64,000 nt of DNA from Adenophora triphylla var. japonica (GCA_022495995.1 JAFEMH010001480.1:62001-126000); one strand, 5' to 3'; positions 12,838 through 24,692 are shown, counted from the stretch's first letter. Translations and numbers: made by a program. Notes: generated by a model from the sequence alone, not told the origin.

Positions 12838-13467
12838 ATGGACCAACAATACTCTTTTCATCCCTACATTCATCAATTTTCGGCTATACTTCATCCTTAC
12901 ATTACGCATGTACACGATGTAAGAAATGATGGAAATTGTGAGTTTCGAGTAATAGCTGTCTGTCTCGGCTTTTCTGAAGATGCATGGCCCACTATTCGAC
13001 ATAATTTGATAGAAGAGTTGGTCACTTATGATGCAGAATATGTGGAGATGTTTGGCGTTGGAGTATGGTTAAATGTTTATAATTTATTGAATTTCTTTGA
13101 GATTGATAGATGTGCACCTCCCGAGCATTGGATGAGTATGCCTGAAATGGGTGTCCTTATTGCTTCAAAGTACAATGTGATATTACATGTTCTAAGCATT
13201 CCAGGCATCATGACGTACTTACCGCTCCGATCTAGTCCACCCCCATGGTATCAACATGTTGCTATTGCAATCGGATACGTTAATAATAATCATTACGTCC
13301 AAGTAACACTGACAGGAGGGTATCAAATGCCTACTCTCATGCCACAGTGGGTTTATTTCAGATATGATTGTGCATCTGCATGGGTTACTCCATACATGAC
13401 TCAAATTAACAGTTATGAGCAATATTTGCGCTCTAATCGTACTACTGAATTTGTTGTATTGAGATAA
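12838..13467 (+). CDS. OTU-type cysteine protease (transposon-associated family)
   Basis: Intact 209-codon frame. The OTU (ovarian tumour) fold is indicated by VHDVRNDGNCEFRVIA, with the catalytic Asp and Cys of the D-G-N-C motif (about residues 29-32), and by NNHYVQVTL (about residues 147-155), which supplies the catalytic His followed by an aromatic residue. Intermediate segments WPTIRHNLIEEL and PEHWMSMPEMGVLIASKYNV are typical of the OTU proteins found with Mutator/FAR1-type transposons in plants. Canonical members read DGNC-G-F-R; here the residue after Cys is Glu, which may affect activity. No transposase is next to it, so it is either a relic of a larger element or an isolated gene. 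AT-rich flanks give no clear promoter. Start chosen at the first ATG, 29 residues before the motif. Confidence 0.8.
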   Translation: MDQQYSFHPYIHQFSAILHPYITHVHDVRNDGNCEFRVIAVCLGFSEDAWPTIRHNLIEELVTYDAEYVEMFGVGVWLNVYNLLNFFEIDRCAPPEHWMSMPEMGVLIASKYNVILHVLSIPGIMTYLPLRSSPPPWYQHVAIAIGYVNNNHYVQVTLTGGYQMPTLMPQWVYFRYDCASAWVTPYMTQINSYEQYLRSNRTTEFVVLR

Positions 13468-13961
13468 CTTCTTTTGAATTAAATGAATTTTTAATTTCTT
13501 TAATTTTAAATATTAATGAATGTGAATTATTTAATTAGGATACATTTTGCATAATTTTTTTTATTAAAATAAGAAAAAAACTTATTAAAATTACCTTGAA
13601 AAATTAAATTTCAATATAAATAAGAATTTTAAATCAATTAAAATCTTTTTAAACAAAAAAATATATAAGTGTTATATTTACCTTTTCAGTAATAATAAGG
13701 TGATTACTTAAAATTTTTGAGTTAAAATCAGTAATAATAAGGTGATTACTTATTTTTTTTTTTAGAAAATGAAAAAGAAAAGAAAAACTATAATCATTCA
13801 CACCTTTTGTAGTTTCCCATAAGAATATGACTACATCAATTAATGTCAATATTTGGTCAACCGCTCCTCGTTAATTCCTCCAACCTCCATGCCATACACA
13901 TTTTTCTAGGTTGTTTACACATTTTTTAAATATAAAAATTGTGTAAATAGTAGCATCCTTT
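13468..13961. other. AT-rich spacer, no gene
   Basis: A/T runs with a short direct repeat (AATAATAAGGTGATTACTTA at about 13691 and 13731). No coding or structural element supported. Confidence 0.5.
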
Positions 13962-14198
13962 TTTTACAACAACAAACGTTAAGGAGTTGTACATCCACAA
14001 TCAATCCATAAAATGTAGCTGGCTTACAAATTCAAATGTAACCCTAGATATTACATTTTCCAACACAATGCCTTGACTTGACGATCAACTAAACGCACTC
14101 AAAAATGAGGATGGCTACGTACCAAATCCTTGCATGAGGCAACGAGAATGTCCAGTTCTGATATGTCTTGGCTAGTGGATACAATGGCATCATAAACT
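13962..14198 (-). pseudogene. LINE relic, piece 4 of 4: end of RNase H domain and 3' tail
   Basis: Read on the minus strand from 14198, codons continue the RNase H domain of piece 3 (segments YDAIVSTSQDISELDILVAS and RSHPHF, then a stop, then VRLVDRQVKAL, where active elements have a V-R-x-V-x-R-x-A-N motif). Ends near 13962 in an A-run on the minus strand, as LINE 3' ends do. It is separated from piece 3 by the family B insertion; the frame continues across the insertion site once a single target copy is counted. Confidence 0.75.
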
Positions 14199-14462
14199 TG
14201 TTAGAACATTGATGGCAAAATGATAATTTCTTATTGCTTTATATGCGAAACGATGTGATCCCTAAACGAAGTGCCTATAGTTTAATATATATAGAGACCT
14301 ACCATCAGTTTAAAAACTACAACATAATCTTACTTATACTTTCTCCATAAATCTGAGTGAAAAAGATAAGGCATTTATCGTTTAAAAGATCTACATCTCC
14401 CTCCATTATTTATTCTTCTTCTATTCAATATCAAGGCAAATGGATTTAATAGGTATGTTATG
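14199..14462 (+). repeat. Family B 5' LTR, first part
   Basis: Matches 24885-25280, but lacks part of the U3 segment present in the right LTR (after GCAAAATG). Interrupted at 14462 by family C; the 5-bp duplication TTATG (14458-14462, 19616-19620) marks the insertion point. The LTR resumes at 19616. Confidence 0.9.
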
Positions 14463-15730
14463 TGATGAGACGAATTTTATACCATTATTTTCTAGATTTC
14501 TATGAGCTTAAATTGTTATTTTCATGTATTTAGATTAGTTTTATGTAATTTTCGACTAAAATATATTTTTGGGACTTAATTGTAATTCGAGGGCATTTGA
14601 GTGTTTTATTTCATATTCGGATGTAATACTCTCGAGGAGTCAAAGTCAAGATCTTGAAACGGAAGAACGTTTTGCAAATTTGTGAAGTTTCAGGGACCAA
14701 ATTACAGATTTGAACAAGGCAGTGACCAAAGTGTAAAACAAAGAATTAGGAAACAAGTAATTACTGTGTGCAGCACGTGAAGAAGCGCAATGACCGAGGC
14801 AAAACTTGAGGTGACCGCTGGAAGGAGTATAATTGTTTTCTTATTTTCTTATTTTCTTTTTCTTTTTATTGTTATTAGTTTTAGATTTAGGTTTTTAGAT
14901 AGAAGGAGTATATAAACTCCTTTAACATCATTTTTAGGGTTTTATCTTTAGTTTTTATTTTTCTAGAGAAAGCTTGAGAACATTCATGGAAGCTTAACTC
15001 TTTTGCTTTGGATTTGATTTCCTAAACCCCTATTTATCAATTTGAGGTATTTTCTTTTCTATTTGTTTATCCCTATTCATAATTTTACTTGTGTTGATTT
15101 TAGATTTATAACTAGGGTTTGTGAACCTGATCAATTCACTTATTCTGTTTATGAATCTTTGCTAAAATTCTCTATGACTGTGCCAGTGTAGAAATTCATG
15201 AGTAGCATCTTTACGATTTATGTATGTGCCATGGTAAATTGTTAAGTGGGTAAAATTAGGTGATTATCTGTGTGAAACAATCATAGAAAGCATTCTTGAT
15301 CTTAGTTTCTTAAATCGTTCATCAATTAATTCTGCGATCTAGACTGTGCCAGTTAGATTAATTTATTAATTAGGGTTTCTAGTGAGTGTGCCACTGCTAG
15401 TAACTAATCTGAAAGAAGAAACAGAGATTGAAATATATCTCGTGATCAGGTGAATAGGGTGACATTGAAAAGGGATATCAATGATAATTGCATAATTAGG
15501 TGGGAACGAAATCAAATCTGAAGTGTTTCGAAATTATTGTTTTTATTCTTAATTAGTTTAATTTCTGTTCGTAGGAAGTAATTCAAAATCAAACAAAACC
15601 CCCCATTTGTGTGTGTGACTAGTTCGTAGGCAATACCGTTCTTCAGTGGTTCGACCCTGGACTTGCCTTTGCTACATTCTTGTGGCCGAGTCCCGATTTA
15701 ATTTAGTAGATGTGCGACTTAAGCCTACCA
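14463..15730 (+). repeat. Family C LTR1
   Basis: Starts TGATGAGACG and ends GCCTACCA just before the primer binding site. Length about 1268 bp; right border inferred from the primer site because LTR2 is truncated. Confidence 0.8.
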
Positions 15731-15735
15731 AATTT

Positions 15736-15755
15736 TGGCGCCGTTGCCGGGGAAC
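15736..15755 (+). promoter_or_regulatory. Family C primer binding site (tRNA-Asp type)
   Basis: TGGCGCCGTTGCCGGGGAAC matches the complement of the 3' end of plant tRNA-Asp, the primer used by many Athila/Tat-type Gypsy elements and their non-coding derivatives. Confidence 0.85.
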
Positions 15756-15855
15756 GGTGTAATTATTTACGGACTTATTCTGTCTCTTAATCTATTTCTT
15801 TTTCTTGTTTTCTTTTTGGTTAATTTTTTTTATGTCATCTTTTTCTTAATCTTGT

Positions 15856-16302
15856 TTGACTATGGAGGGTGATGGACAACAAATGGATTTTAATGTTTTT
15901 GATGACATGAAATCTGTGTTGGAGAATGCTTTAGGATTAGTAGAGTTAGATTTTGATCTTTCTGATGAGCTGAAGGAGGCGGTGATGGGTCTTGCTGATG
16001 TGCTTGATGTTGATAAGACCAAGGCACCGAATGAGTTTGGGGAAGAGATCCCCAAGGAGAAGAAAAAGGTCAAGAAAAAGGCCGCAAAAACTCCTTGGGA
16101 GGTACCCAAGAAAAAGAAGAAAAATATAAAGGCCAAGAAAAAGGCCACAAAAAATTTTTGGGATCCACCCGATTTAATCAAGAAATGTACATATGGGTGG
16201 AAAATTGTGGGTATTTGTACTCGTGAATGTGCGAGGTGGGCCAAGGAAAGAAAAGTTAAAAAAAAAAAAAAAAACAAGATGGCCATCTCTAAGCCCAATT
16301 GA
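15856..16302 (+). CDS. Small lysine-rich ORF in family C, function unknown
   Basis: 148 codons starting about 120 nt after the primer binding site. The first 55 residues are acidic (VELDFDLSDELKEAVMG), followed by repeated Pro/Trp-containing basic blocks (PWEVPKKKKK, FWDPPDLIKK). No zinc knuckle, protease or polymerase motif was found. It could be a Gag relic or simply an open frame in an A-rich leader. It is the only open frame of size in the internal region; its position is that of gag. Confidence 0.35.
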   Translation: MTMEGDGQQMDFNVFDDMKSVLENALGLVELDFDLSDELKEAVMGLADVLDVDKTKAPNEFGEEIPKEKKKVKKKAAKTPWEVPKKKKKNIKAKKKATKNFWDPPDLIKKCTYGWKIVGICTRECARWAKERKVKKKKKNKMAISKPN

Positions 16303-17559
16303 AGTGGGAATTCAGTCGAGCTAACGACCTTAATAAAATGCGCTTATCGGGAGGCAACCCGGAAATTTCTTTGTTTTTATGTATTTTTATATTTTATAGT
16401 TATGTTTTTTTTTTTTTGTGTAGAATTGGTGCTACTAAGGTTTTTGGGTTGTGGTGTTGTGCAGTTAAAAAGCAAAAAGCATTGAAGACGGAGGCAAAAC
16501 TATGGCTAATTCCTTCGTTAAAAAAAAAAAAAAAAAAAAAAAAGGGCCTACAAAAAAATAAAAAATAAAAAATTGAAATTGAGTCAACCTACTGCCCTTG
16601 AGGCGTAGGCCTCACAAAGACTATGCGCCCGCCCCACAACAATGCCAAGACAAGCTACTTACTGAGTACGTACTGGAATTTGAGTTTTGTTTGTCTTTGC
16701 ATTTGTTCCTCCTTCCGTTTCAAGGTAATAATATTTACTGTTGAATGCATTAGGGACAATGCAATTGTTTAGTGAGGGGGTGGGGTTTACCTACATATTT
16801 TGTGCATATTTTTTTTTTCTGTTTTATAAAAAAAAAATTGAAAAAAAAAAGAAAAAGAAAAAAAAAATAATAATATATAAAAAAATGAGAGGCTAAGTGA
16901 AAATCTGGGAGGACACTTAGGCAAAAGGAGAGAGTGTGTTATAAATATATATATATAAAAAAAAAGAGAGAGGCTAGGTGAAAACCAAAAACGGCACCTA
17001 GGCAAAAGGTGAGGTTTTGAGATGTATTATCATTTATTCACCGGTGTTGGAGTCATAGGGTGGTTTGGAGTCTCGGGTTAGGATTTTCATACTTGGTGTA
17101 GGAGGCTCGGATAGTGGGGCCTAGGATAGAAACCATCGTTCACTGTTGGAGTTATAAGGGGTGTTGGTGCTTTTCACGAGGTAAATTTTTGTTTAAGGAT
17201 CGCAACCTTAACATTGATTTCTTTTTATGAGGGTGTATGTAGTGTGAGCCAAGCGTGGGGGAAACATAGGACATATTTAGTTTTCCTTGGCTTTTATTTG
17301 TGTGGATCTTAGCTTGGATACTGTTTTATTATGGGAGTTGGTATCAAGCTAAGGTCATTATTTTCATTGTTTATATTTTGGTGTTATAAGGAGACGGAGT
17401 TTCTATTACTCCGATGATTTTTATTTCTCATTGACTTGTGTTGACGGATTAGAGGAGACTAGGAATCATTTACCCTCCATGCATCTGTTTTAGACCGGTG
17501 TTAGATTGGAGTTTAGGATATTACTCAGGGACGAGTAATGGTCTAAGCGTGGGGGTATT
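16303..17559 (+). other. Non-coding internal region of family C with two stem-loops
   Basis: Contains A- and T-runs and no coding region. Two 7-bp stems occur: CTAAGTG/CACTTAG (16893-16899, 16914-16920) and CTAGGTG/CACCTAG (16974-16980, 16995-17001). The sequence AGTGAGGGGGTGGGG at about 16771 and the terminal GCGTGGGGGTATT are polypurine-like tracts. It carries no gene. Confidence 0.7.
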
Positions 17560-18667
17560 TGATGAGACGGATTTTATACCATTATTTTCTAGATTTCTAT
17601 GAGCTTAAATTGTTATTTTCATGTATTTAGATTAGTTTTATGTAATTTTCGACTAAAATATATTTTTGGGACTTAATTGTAATTCGAGGGCATTTGAGTG
17701 TTTTATTTCATATTCGGATGTAATACTCTCGAGGAGTCAAAGTCAAGATCTTGAAGCGGAAGAACGTTTTGCAAATTTGTGAAGTTTCAGGGACCAAATT
17801 ACAGATTTGAACAAGGCAGTGACCAAAGTGTAAAACAAAGAATTAGGAAACAAGTAATTACTGTGTGCAGCACGTGAAGAAGCGCAATGACCGAGGCAAA
17901 ACTTGAGGTGACCGCTGGAAGGAGTATAATTGTTTTCTTATTTTCTTATTTTCTTTTTCTTTTTATTGTTATTAGTTTTAGATTTAGGTTTTTAGATAGA
18001 AGGAGTATATAAACTCCTTTAACATCATTTTTAGGGTTTTATCTTTAGTTTTTATTTTTCTAGAGAAAGCTTGAGAACATTCATGGAAGCTTAACTCTTT
18101 TGCTTTGGATTTGATTTCCTAAACCCCTATTTATCAATTTGAGGTATTTTCTTTTCTATTTATTTATCCCTATTCATAATTTTACTTGTGTTGATTTTAG
18201 ATTTATAACTAGGGTTTGTGAACCTGATCAATTCACTTATTCTGTTTATGAATCTTTGCTAAAATTCTCTATGACTGTGCCAGTGTAGAAATTCATGAGT
18301 AGCATCTTTACGATTTATGTATGTGCCATGGTAAATTGTTAAGTGGGTAAAATTAGGTGATTATCTGTGTGAAACAATCATAGAAAGCATTCTTGATCTT
18401 AGTTTCTTAAATCGTTCATCAATTAATTCTGCGATCTAGACTGTGCCAGTTAGATTAATTTATTAATTAGGGTTTCTAGTGAGTGTGCCACTGCTAGTAA
18501 CTAATCTGAAAGAAGAAACAGAGATTGAAATATATCTCGTGATCAGGTGAATAGGGTGACATTGAAAAGGGATATCAATGATAATTGCATAATTAGGTGG
18601 GAACGAAATCAAATCTGAAGTGTTTCGAAATTATTGTTTTTATTCTTAATTAGTTTAATTTCTGTTC
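17560..18667 (+). repeat. Family C LTR2, truncated at its 3' part
   Basis: Begins TGATGAGACGG directly after the polypurine tract and follows LTR1 closely to TTTCTGTTC, where it switches to the inverted copy. About 160 bp of U5-side sequence present in LTR1 is missing. Confidence 0.9.
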
Positions 18668-19615
18668 AGATTAGTTACTAGCAGTGGCACACTCACTAGA
18701 AACCCTAATTAATAAATTAATCTAACTGGCACAGTCTAGATCGCAGAATTAATTGATGAACGATTTAAGAAACTAAGATCAAGAATGCTTTCTATGATTG
18801 TTTCACACAGATAATCACCTAATTTTACCCACTTAACAATTTACCATGGCACATACATAAATCGTAAAGATGCTACTCATGAATTTCTACACTGGCACAG
18901 TCATAGAGAATTTTAGCAAAGATTCATAAACAAAATAAGTGAATTGATCAGGTTCACAAACCCTAGTTATAAATCTAAAATCAACACAAGTAAAATTATG
19001 AATAGGGATAAACAAATAGAAAAGAAAATACCTCAAATTGATAAATAGGGGTTTAGGAAATCAAATCCAAAGCAAAAGAGTTAAGCTTCCATGAATGTTC
19101 TCAAGCTTTCTCTAGAAAAATAAAAACTAAAGATAAAACCCTAAAAATGATGTTAAAGGAGTTTATATACTCCTTCTATCTAAAAACCTAAATCTAAAAC
19201 TAATAACAATAAAAAGAAAAAGAAAATAAGAAAATAAGAAAACAATTATACTCCTTCCAGCGGTCACCTCAAGTTTTGCCTCGGTCATTGCGCTTCTTCA
19301 CGTGCTGCACACAGTAATTACTTGTTTCCTAATTCTTTGTTTTACACTTTGGTCACTGCCTTGTTCAAATCTGTAATTTGGTCCCTGAAACTTCACAAAT
19401 TTGCAAAACGTTCTTCCGCTTCAAGATCTTGACTTTGACTCCTCGAGAGTATTACATCCGAATATGAAATAAAACACTCAAATGCCCTCGAATTACAATT
19501 AAGTCCCAAAAATATATTTTAGTCGAAAATTACATAAAACTAATCTAAATACATGAAAATAACAATTTAAGCTCATAGAAATCTAGAAAATAATGGTATA
19601 AAATCCGTCTCATCA
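18665..19615 (-). repeat. Family C inverted partial LTR
   Basis: Reverse complement of LTR2 17560-18510 with the same length (951 bp) and few substitutions. TTC at 18665-18667 belongs to both the forward and the inverted reading, a 3-nt microhomology at the switch. Its outer end is the complement of TGATGAGACG, directly followed by the TTATG target duplication. Confidence 0.93.
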
Positions 19616-19701
19616 TTATGCTTTCGCCTCAATTTCCTTTTCTCATACTTCTTAAAGAAATGAGTACGCTTTGGGTTTAACGGAATAGAGATGTTCCAAC
19701 A
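19616..19701 (+). repeat. Family B 5' LTR, second part
   Basis: Resumes after the nested insertion (TTATG, then CTTTCGCCTCAATTTCC) and matches the last 86 bp of the right LTR, ending GATGTTCCAACA. Confidence 0.9.
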
Positions 19702-20772
19702 ATTAGTTACAGAGCCTGCTGATCTTCTTTATTAAGTTTGAGTTCATGATAGCATATATTTGCTTTACTTTGATTCTTGATTATGTTGAAATCATTATGT
19801 TTTGATGTTGTTTAATCACTCTAATTCATTCATAAAGTATTAGTAATAAGTATCTAGTTTAAAATCTGGAAATGATTGAAGTTTTTGGCTCAAAAGGCAT
19901 AAAATTCGTCAAAAGGTGCAATGGTTCAAGCAAGAATGTCCCATTGGCACGGCCGTACGTTGTATGGTGCACGGCCGTGCGAATCTTATTGGCCGGCCGA
20001 GCGCTTCTCTATGCTCGGCCGTGAACCATTGTGGCGAATGATTAGTATTCTAGAAAGGCCTGCTCGGCCAAGTCATTCCCTTTGCTCGGCCGAGCACCAC
20101 CTGTGTTGAAATTTGTTTTTTCTGCAACAGGCCTTGCACGGCCGTGCAAGTTATAACGCACAGCCGTGCACATGCAGATTTAACTTTTCTCCCTTCATTT
20201 TATTGAGCAAAGATATACATTTTTCAAAAAAAAAAAATTCTCTTTGTGATTAATTATATGCTTAACAACTTTATAAATTTTCTAAATAGTATTGTCGCCA
20301 AAGTGATTTACGTTGTTTAGATCCGAAATTGTTAATTAATGAATGTATACTTTAATATGTGGATAAAATGAATTTTCCAAAGAAGATCGTTTATTTGACT
20401 AAATTTATACATTCATTTGGTAACAAATAAGAGAGCATTAGGTTGTTTTTTGATTAATTAAATCGGCCCAAAGGAAGGTTATAAGTATTTGATTAAGACA
20501 TTGTTTGATTTCTTGGTTACCTAAGGATAGTTATATTTTGAGTCAAATCGCAATCCAAAGATTAATTTTGATGTTATGTTAATTATCTTATAGATGAGAT
20601 TCATTTGATATGATTAATCACTCTTATATGTAGTTACTTATACATGCTTTGTATTTCATTCTTTGTTTTTACCCCAACAAATTTAGTAAATGCTTCATCA
20701 ATCACTACTACCATGAATAACATTCTGATGCTTAATGGGATAAATTTTAAAACTTGAAAAAATAAAATTACT
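19702..20772 (+). other. Family B leader with palindrome cluster
   Basis: Untranslated leader. Between 19948 and 20175 it holds eight GC-rich palindromic words in an otherwise AT-rich sequence, including CTTGCACGGCCGTGCAAG (perfect 18-nt palindrome, about 20132-20149), GCACGGCCGTGC and GCTCGGCCGAGC. Otherwise no gene. Confidence 0.7.
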
Positions 20773-23700
20773 ATGATCTTGGGCTGTATGGACATTGATC
20801 TCGCATTAAGGGAACCAAGTCCCACTCCTCTCACTGATAAAAACACTCAGGAAGATCGCTTAAGTGTTGAGAAGTGGAACCGTTCCAATCGCATGAGCCT
20901 AATTATCATGAAGAATGCCGCCCCGAAAATATTCTTGAATAGCGTTTCTGAGGACGTTAATGCTAAGGGTTTTCTGGATACCCTTGAAGAACGCTTTGCA
21001 AAAAATGAGAAATCGGAAACAAGTGCTTCCTTGAGGAAGCTTGTTTCCATGAGGTACAAAGGTAACAGAAACTTAAGGGAGTACATTCTTGAGATGATTC
21101 ATCTCTCGACAAAACTAAAGGCAATTAAGTTAAAGATTTCAGAAAATTTACTCGTGCATTTCATTTTGATCTCTCTTCTTGCTCAGTTTGGTCATTTTGA
21201 AGTGACCTATAATTGTCAAAAAAACAAGTGGAATGTTAATGAATTAATTTCACATGTGACAGAAGAGGAAGATAGAATGAAGCAAGTTAAGCCGGAAAAT
21301 GCTCACTTAGCATCTACCTCTTCTCATGGGACTAAGAGAAGAGGAAAGGAAATTGCGGTTGCAAGTAAGAAGCATAATGGATCATCCAATGATCAAAAAG
21401 TTAAGAAGTGATTCCTTTGTAAGGACCTTACTCACATGAAGAACGACTGCCTTAAGTATCACGATTGGCGTGTTAAGAAAGGTATGTCATTTGTTCTTGT
21501 TTGTACTGAGGCTAATTTGATTTCAATTCCTACATATACATGGTGGTTGGATTCTGGTGCAACAAATCACATAAGTGTGTTTATGCAGGGTTGCCTGAAT
21601 TATCGAAGCCCAAGCAAAGATGAGAGATACATCTATATGGGAGCTAGGAATTCGGTTGAAGTCATAGGCATTGAGACATTTAGATTATTATTAAGTACTG
21701 AATATTATTTTGTATTAAGTAATACATTTATTGTACCGTCCTTTAGGCGAAATTTTATCTCAATCACTACTTTGGACAGGGAAGGTTATTATTGTCCGTT
21801 TGGCAATAATAAGTGTGATATTTATTTCAATTTCAAAATTGTTGGCACTAGTACTTTATCATATAGTGATAATCTTTATTTACTTGACACAGTCAAGTTA
21901 TTTAATGAGTCCCATATTAATGAAATCAAAACTAAAAGCACTAAACGAAAGTTATCAAGTGAAAATTCTTATACCTTATGGCATAGGCGTTTGGGTCATA
22001 TCTCCAAAAGGAGAATTGATAAGCTTGTGTCGGAGAGAATCTTAAACAAACTTGATATTTCAGATAAAAACTTTTGTATTGAATGCCTTAAAGAAAAAAT
22101 TACAAACACTAAAGGGAAAGAATCTTTGAGAGCATCAAACGTCTTAGAACTAATTAATACGGATATTTGTGGACCATTCACTACCCCTTCATGGAATGGT
22201 CAACAATATTTCATTACGTTTATAGATGATTATTATCGTTATGGATATATTTATTTGCTTCATGAAAAGTGTCAATCATTGGACGTTTTCAAATCTTTTA
22301 AGGCAGAAGTTGAAAATCAACTTGGAAAGACTATTAAGAACGTTAGATTTGATCGTGGTGTAAAATACTACGGACGGAATGACGGTTCTGGTGAACAACG
22401 TTCGGGTCCTTTTGCTCGCTATCTTGAAGAGTGTGGGATTGTCCCTAACTAAACCATTCTGACAAATCTAGCATGAATGGTGTAGCGGATAGACGTAATA
22501 GAACCTTTAATGATATGGTAAGAAGTATGATTTCTTGTACTTCTTTACCTCACTCATTATGGGGCGATTCATTAAAAACCGCTGCTTATATTCTCAATAC
22601 AGCTCCTTCAAAGGCTACCAATAAAACTCCTTATTAATTATGGACGAATAAGAAGCCGTCCCTAAATCACTTTCATGTATGGGGTTGTCCAGCAGAAGCA
22701 AGACCTTATAGGCCTAATAAGGGCAAACTGGATGCTAATATCGTTAGTAGTTACTTTGTGGGGTATGCTGAGAGATTTAGGGGATATAAATTTTGTGACC
22801 CGAAAAATAGAACCTTATTTGAGAAGGAAAATGCTAGGTTTTTTGAGGATGTTGAATTTAGAGGGGAAATTGGGAATAATTTTGAATTTGAAGAGAAAGA
22901 GGAATCCATTTCTATACCTCTTCCCATATTTCCTATTGGAAATTAAGTACTTGAACCTGAAATTCAACAAGAACATATAATTCAAAACAATATAGAATCT
23001 CATATAAATATAGAACAACATGAAAATATTGATAATGAGGATCAAATTCAACAATCTCAAAATCAAGAAAAACCAGTGCCCTTAAGGAGATCTAATAGAG
23101 TAAGAAGGAGTGCGATTTCGACTGATTATGATGTGTATCTTACCGAGAATGAGGAACATTTAGCCTTAGTGGGAGATGAACCGCTCACCTTCCATGAAGC
23201 CATTAATAGTCCAAATTATCATAAATAGATTGAAGCCATAAATGAAGAGTTAAAAGCCATGAAAGATAACGCGTTTGAGACCTTCTTCCATTACCTAAAA
23301 ATGTGAAACCCATCGAATGTAAATGGGTATTTAAGACCAAAAGGGATTCACAAGGTAATGTGAAAAGATACAAGGCTCGTCTTGTTTCTAAGGGATTCAC
23401 TAAAAAAGAAGACATTGATTATAAAGAAATATTTTCTCCATTATCGTCGAAAAACTCTTTTAGAATCGTTATGGCACTTTTAGCATATTTTGACCTTGAG
23501 CTTCATCAAATGGATGTAAAGACGGCTTTTCTCAATGGAGACATTGAGGAAACTATCTATATGAAGAAATCAGAAATGGTGACTGATTTAGATCAAACTA
23601 ATCAATTAGTTTGTAAACTTAAGAAATCCATTTATGGCCTCAAGCAAGCTTCTCGTCAATGGTAATTAAAATTCAATCAAGTAATTCTTTTATTTGGTTT

Positions 23701-24520
23701 TGAAACGAATCTTGCTGAAGATTGTGTGTACCATAAGTTTAGTGGGAGTAGATTTATAATATTGGTTTTATATGTGGATGATATTTTACTTGCTAGTAAT
23801 GATAATGACCTTTTAAAAGAAACTAAGAAATTTCTATCAAATAAGTTTGAAATGAAAGATATTGGTGAGTCATCTTTTGTATTGGGAATCCAAATCATCG
23901 TGATTGATCACGAGCTATTTTAGAATTATCACAAAAGGGCTATATAGAGAAGGTATTACAAAGGTTTAGCATGGAAAATTGTAAACCGTAGACACCCCTG
24001 TTTCTAAAGGAGTAAAATTTAGTTTAAATCAATATACTAAAAATAATATAGAATCCAAGTATATGGAAAATATCCCTTATTTATCAACAGTAGAAAGCTT
24101 AATGTATGCACAAGTCTGTACTCTTACAGTACAAACCTTGCATTTATTGTTGGGATGCTTGGTCGATATCAAATCAATCTGGGGAGCGAACATTGGGTTG
24201 CATCCAAAAGAGTGACGAGATACCTACAAAACACTAAAGACTACATGATTACATATACAAAGTCGGATCATCTTGAGATCGTTGGGTATTCTGATTTCGA
24301 TTTTGCTGAATGTCAAGATAGTTAAAAGTCGACGTCCGGTTATGTCTTCACATTAGCTGGTGGAGCAATATCTTGGAGAAGTGCCAAGCAAACACTTGTA
24401 ACTTCCTCTACCATGGAAGCCGAGTTTGTTACTTGTTACAAAGCACCCGATCAAGCTATATGGCTGCGTAAATTCATTGAGGACTGCAAATTATCAATGG
24501 TATTGAAAACCTGCTCAAGT
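20773..24520 (+). pseudogene. Family B gag-pol relic (Copia)
   Basis: Domain order is that of Ty1/Copia. Gag: UBN2-like region 20773-21411 (SMRYKGNRNLREYILEM), stop, then a damaged zinc knuckle (FLCKDLTHMKNDCLKYH). Protease: WWLDSGATNHIS at about 21542. Pre-integrase: LWHRRLGHISKRRI at about 21979. Integrase: ITFIDDYYRYGYIYLL and VRFDRG; stop at 22450; the E of the DDE triad reads D (NGVADRRNRT). Reverse transcriptase: KARLVSKGFTK, then YVDDILLASNDN (active-site YVDD) at about 23773. RNase H: SAKQTLVTSSTMEAEF at about 24380. At least six stops or shifts interrupt the frame (for example 21412, 22450, 22636, 22945, 23228, 23663). It cannot encode a working polyprotein. Confidence 0.92.
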
Positions 24521-24627
24521 TATATTGTGACAATCGGGCATCAGTGTTTTAATATATATAGATATATGTTTTAATATATTCATCAATTTTCCATGCTACG
24601 CATCTACACTTAATATATGTCATTTAG

Positions 24628-24686
<59 letters not shown>
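24628..24686. repeat. (TA)n microsatellite
   Basis: About 59 bp of TA dinucleotides with one late interruption, in the 3' untranslated part of family B. Confidence 0.95.

Positions 24687-24692
<6 letters not shown>

Larger units (their letters stand above)
14463..19615 (+). mobile_element. Family C: coding-poor LTR retrotransposon (LARD-like) ending in an inverted LTR
   Basis: 5.15 kb between TTATG target duplications. Order: LTR1 (14463-15730), primer binding site, 1.8-kb internal region, polypurine tract (AAGCGTGGGGGTATT, before 17560), LTR2 truncated at 18667, then an inverted LTR copy (18665-19615). LTR2 and the inverted copy form 951-bp arms (17560-18510 and 18665-19615) around a 154-bp loop. 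Both outer termini are therefore the same U3 end, TGATGAGACG. The internal region shows the sequence style of large non-coding derivatives of Gypsy elements (for example CGCTTATCGGGAGGCAACCC). The three LTR copies differ at only a handful of sites, so the event is fairly recent. Confidence 0.9.
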
